The notes beneath the pieces are model-generated. The model was not told where the DNA came from. It made no database searches and worked only from the letters and a program-made list of their open reading frames with translations. The position numbers were made by a program, and so were the translations under genes. From JBFLVQ01 sp040758525 (GTDB taxonomy: Bacteria > Acidobacteriota > Blastocatellia > Chloracidobacteriales > JADJPF01): DNA of 5,199 nucleotides. This document shows positions 5,148-5,199 of the stretch, piece by piece; position 1 is the first letter of the stretch, and each line of letters starts with the position of its first letter. The stretch covers positions 1-5,199 of the forward strand of contig JBFLVQ010000668.1 of the NCBI GenBank assembly GCA_040758525.1, in the 5' to 3' direction.

Positions 5148-5199
5148 ATAACATAGTAGGCTAGTAGTTAAGATAAAGAGAAATGTTATCCTACTCTGC

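Noticed and set aside
960..5193. Shared TGTTATCCTA at 960-969 and 5184-5193, considered as flanking repeats of a large element
   Set aside because: A 10-base match is expected several times by chance in a window of this size, and the surrounding bases do not match.

Overview
The window looks like a piece of a bacterial chromosome of medium GC content. A compact regulatory operon of three genes in good condition sits between stretches of decayed mobile DNA. The operon encodes an ECF sigma factor, a FecR-domain anti-sigma factor with a zinc-binding N-terminus, and a small secreted protein of a type I associate from memory with Acidobacteriota (Blastocatellia-like). The phylum is therefore a tentative inference. 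No rRNA, tRNA or CRISPR array was seen.

Left part (1-1250). Bases 3-786 hold a broken gene for a putative DNA-binding protein: a helix-turn-helix-like N-terminus, two AT-hook cores, a Gln-rich 4-residue repeat, a coiled coil and a basic tail. It is interrupted by an in-frame TAA and by a frameshift at a run of five T. An unrecognised ORF remnant (826-951, forward) follows. Bases 989-1225 on the reverse strand hold the C-terminus of a DDE transposase, probably IS4-like, also frameshifted. A hairpin with a T-run (1226-1264) closes this debris.

Central part (1260-3754). The sigma gene begins at ATG 1300 with no ribosome binding site, but an ECF-like promoter (TGAAAA, 15 bases, CGTCTA) ends only 6 bases upstream. 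This suggests an autoregulated and possibly leaderless transcript. The anti-sigma gene follows after a 2-base gap. After a further 119 bases comes the secreted-protein gene, which has a strong Shine-Dalgarno. The expected logic is that the membrane anti-sigma holds the sigma factor until a signal reaches its extracytoplasmic FecR-like domain. The released sigma would then transcribe its own operon and possibly other targets. The exported protein may be an output or a partner.

Right part (3755-5199). Two hairpins end the operon. After them comes an insertion-sequence graveyard: an IS481/IS3-like transposase C-terminus (reverse, broken), an ISL3-family transposase C-terminus (reverse, one frameshift) with a plausible terminal repeat, and the central part of an IS256-family transposase (forward) fused head-to-head to the ISL3 piece. 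A perfect 11-bp stem hairpin lies near the right edge. I see no intact gene in this part.
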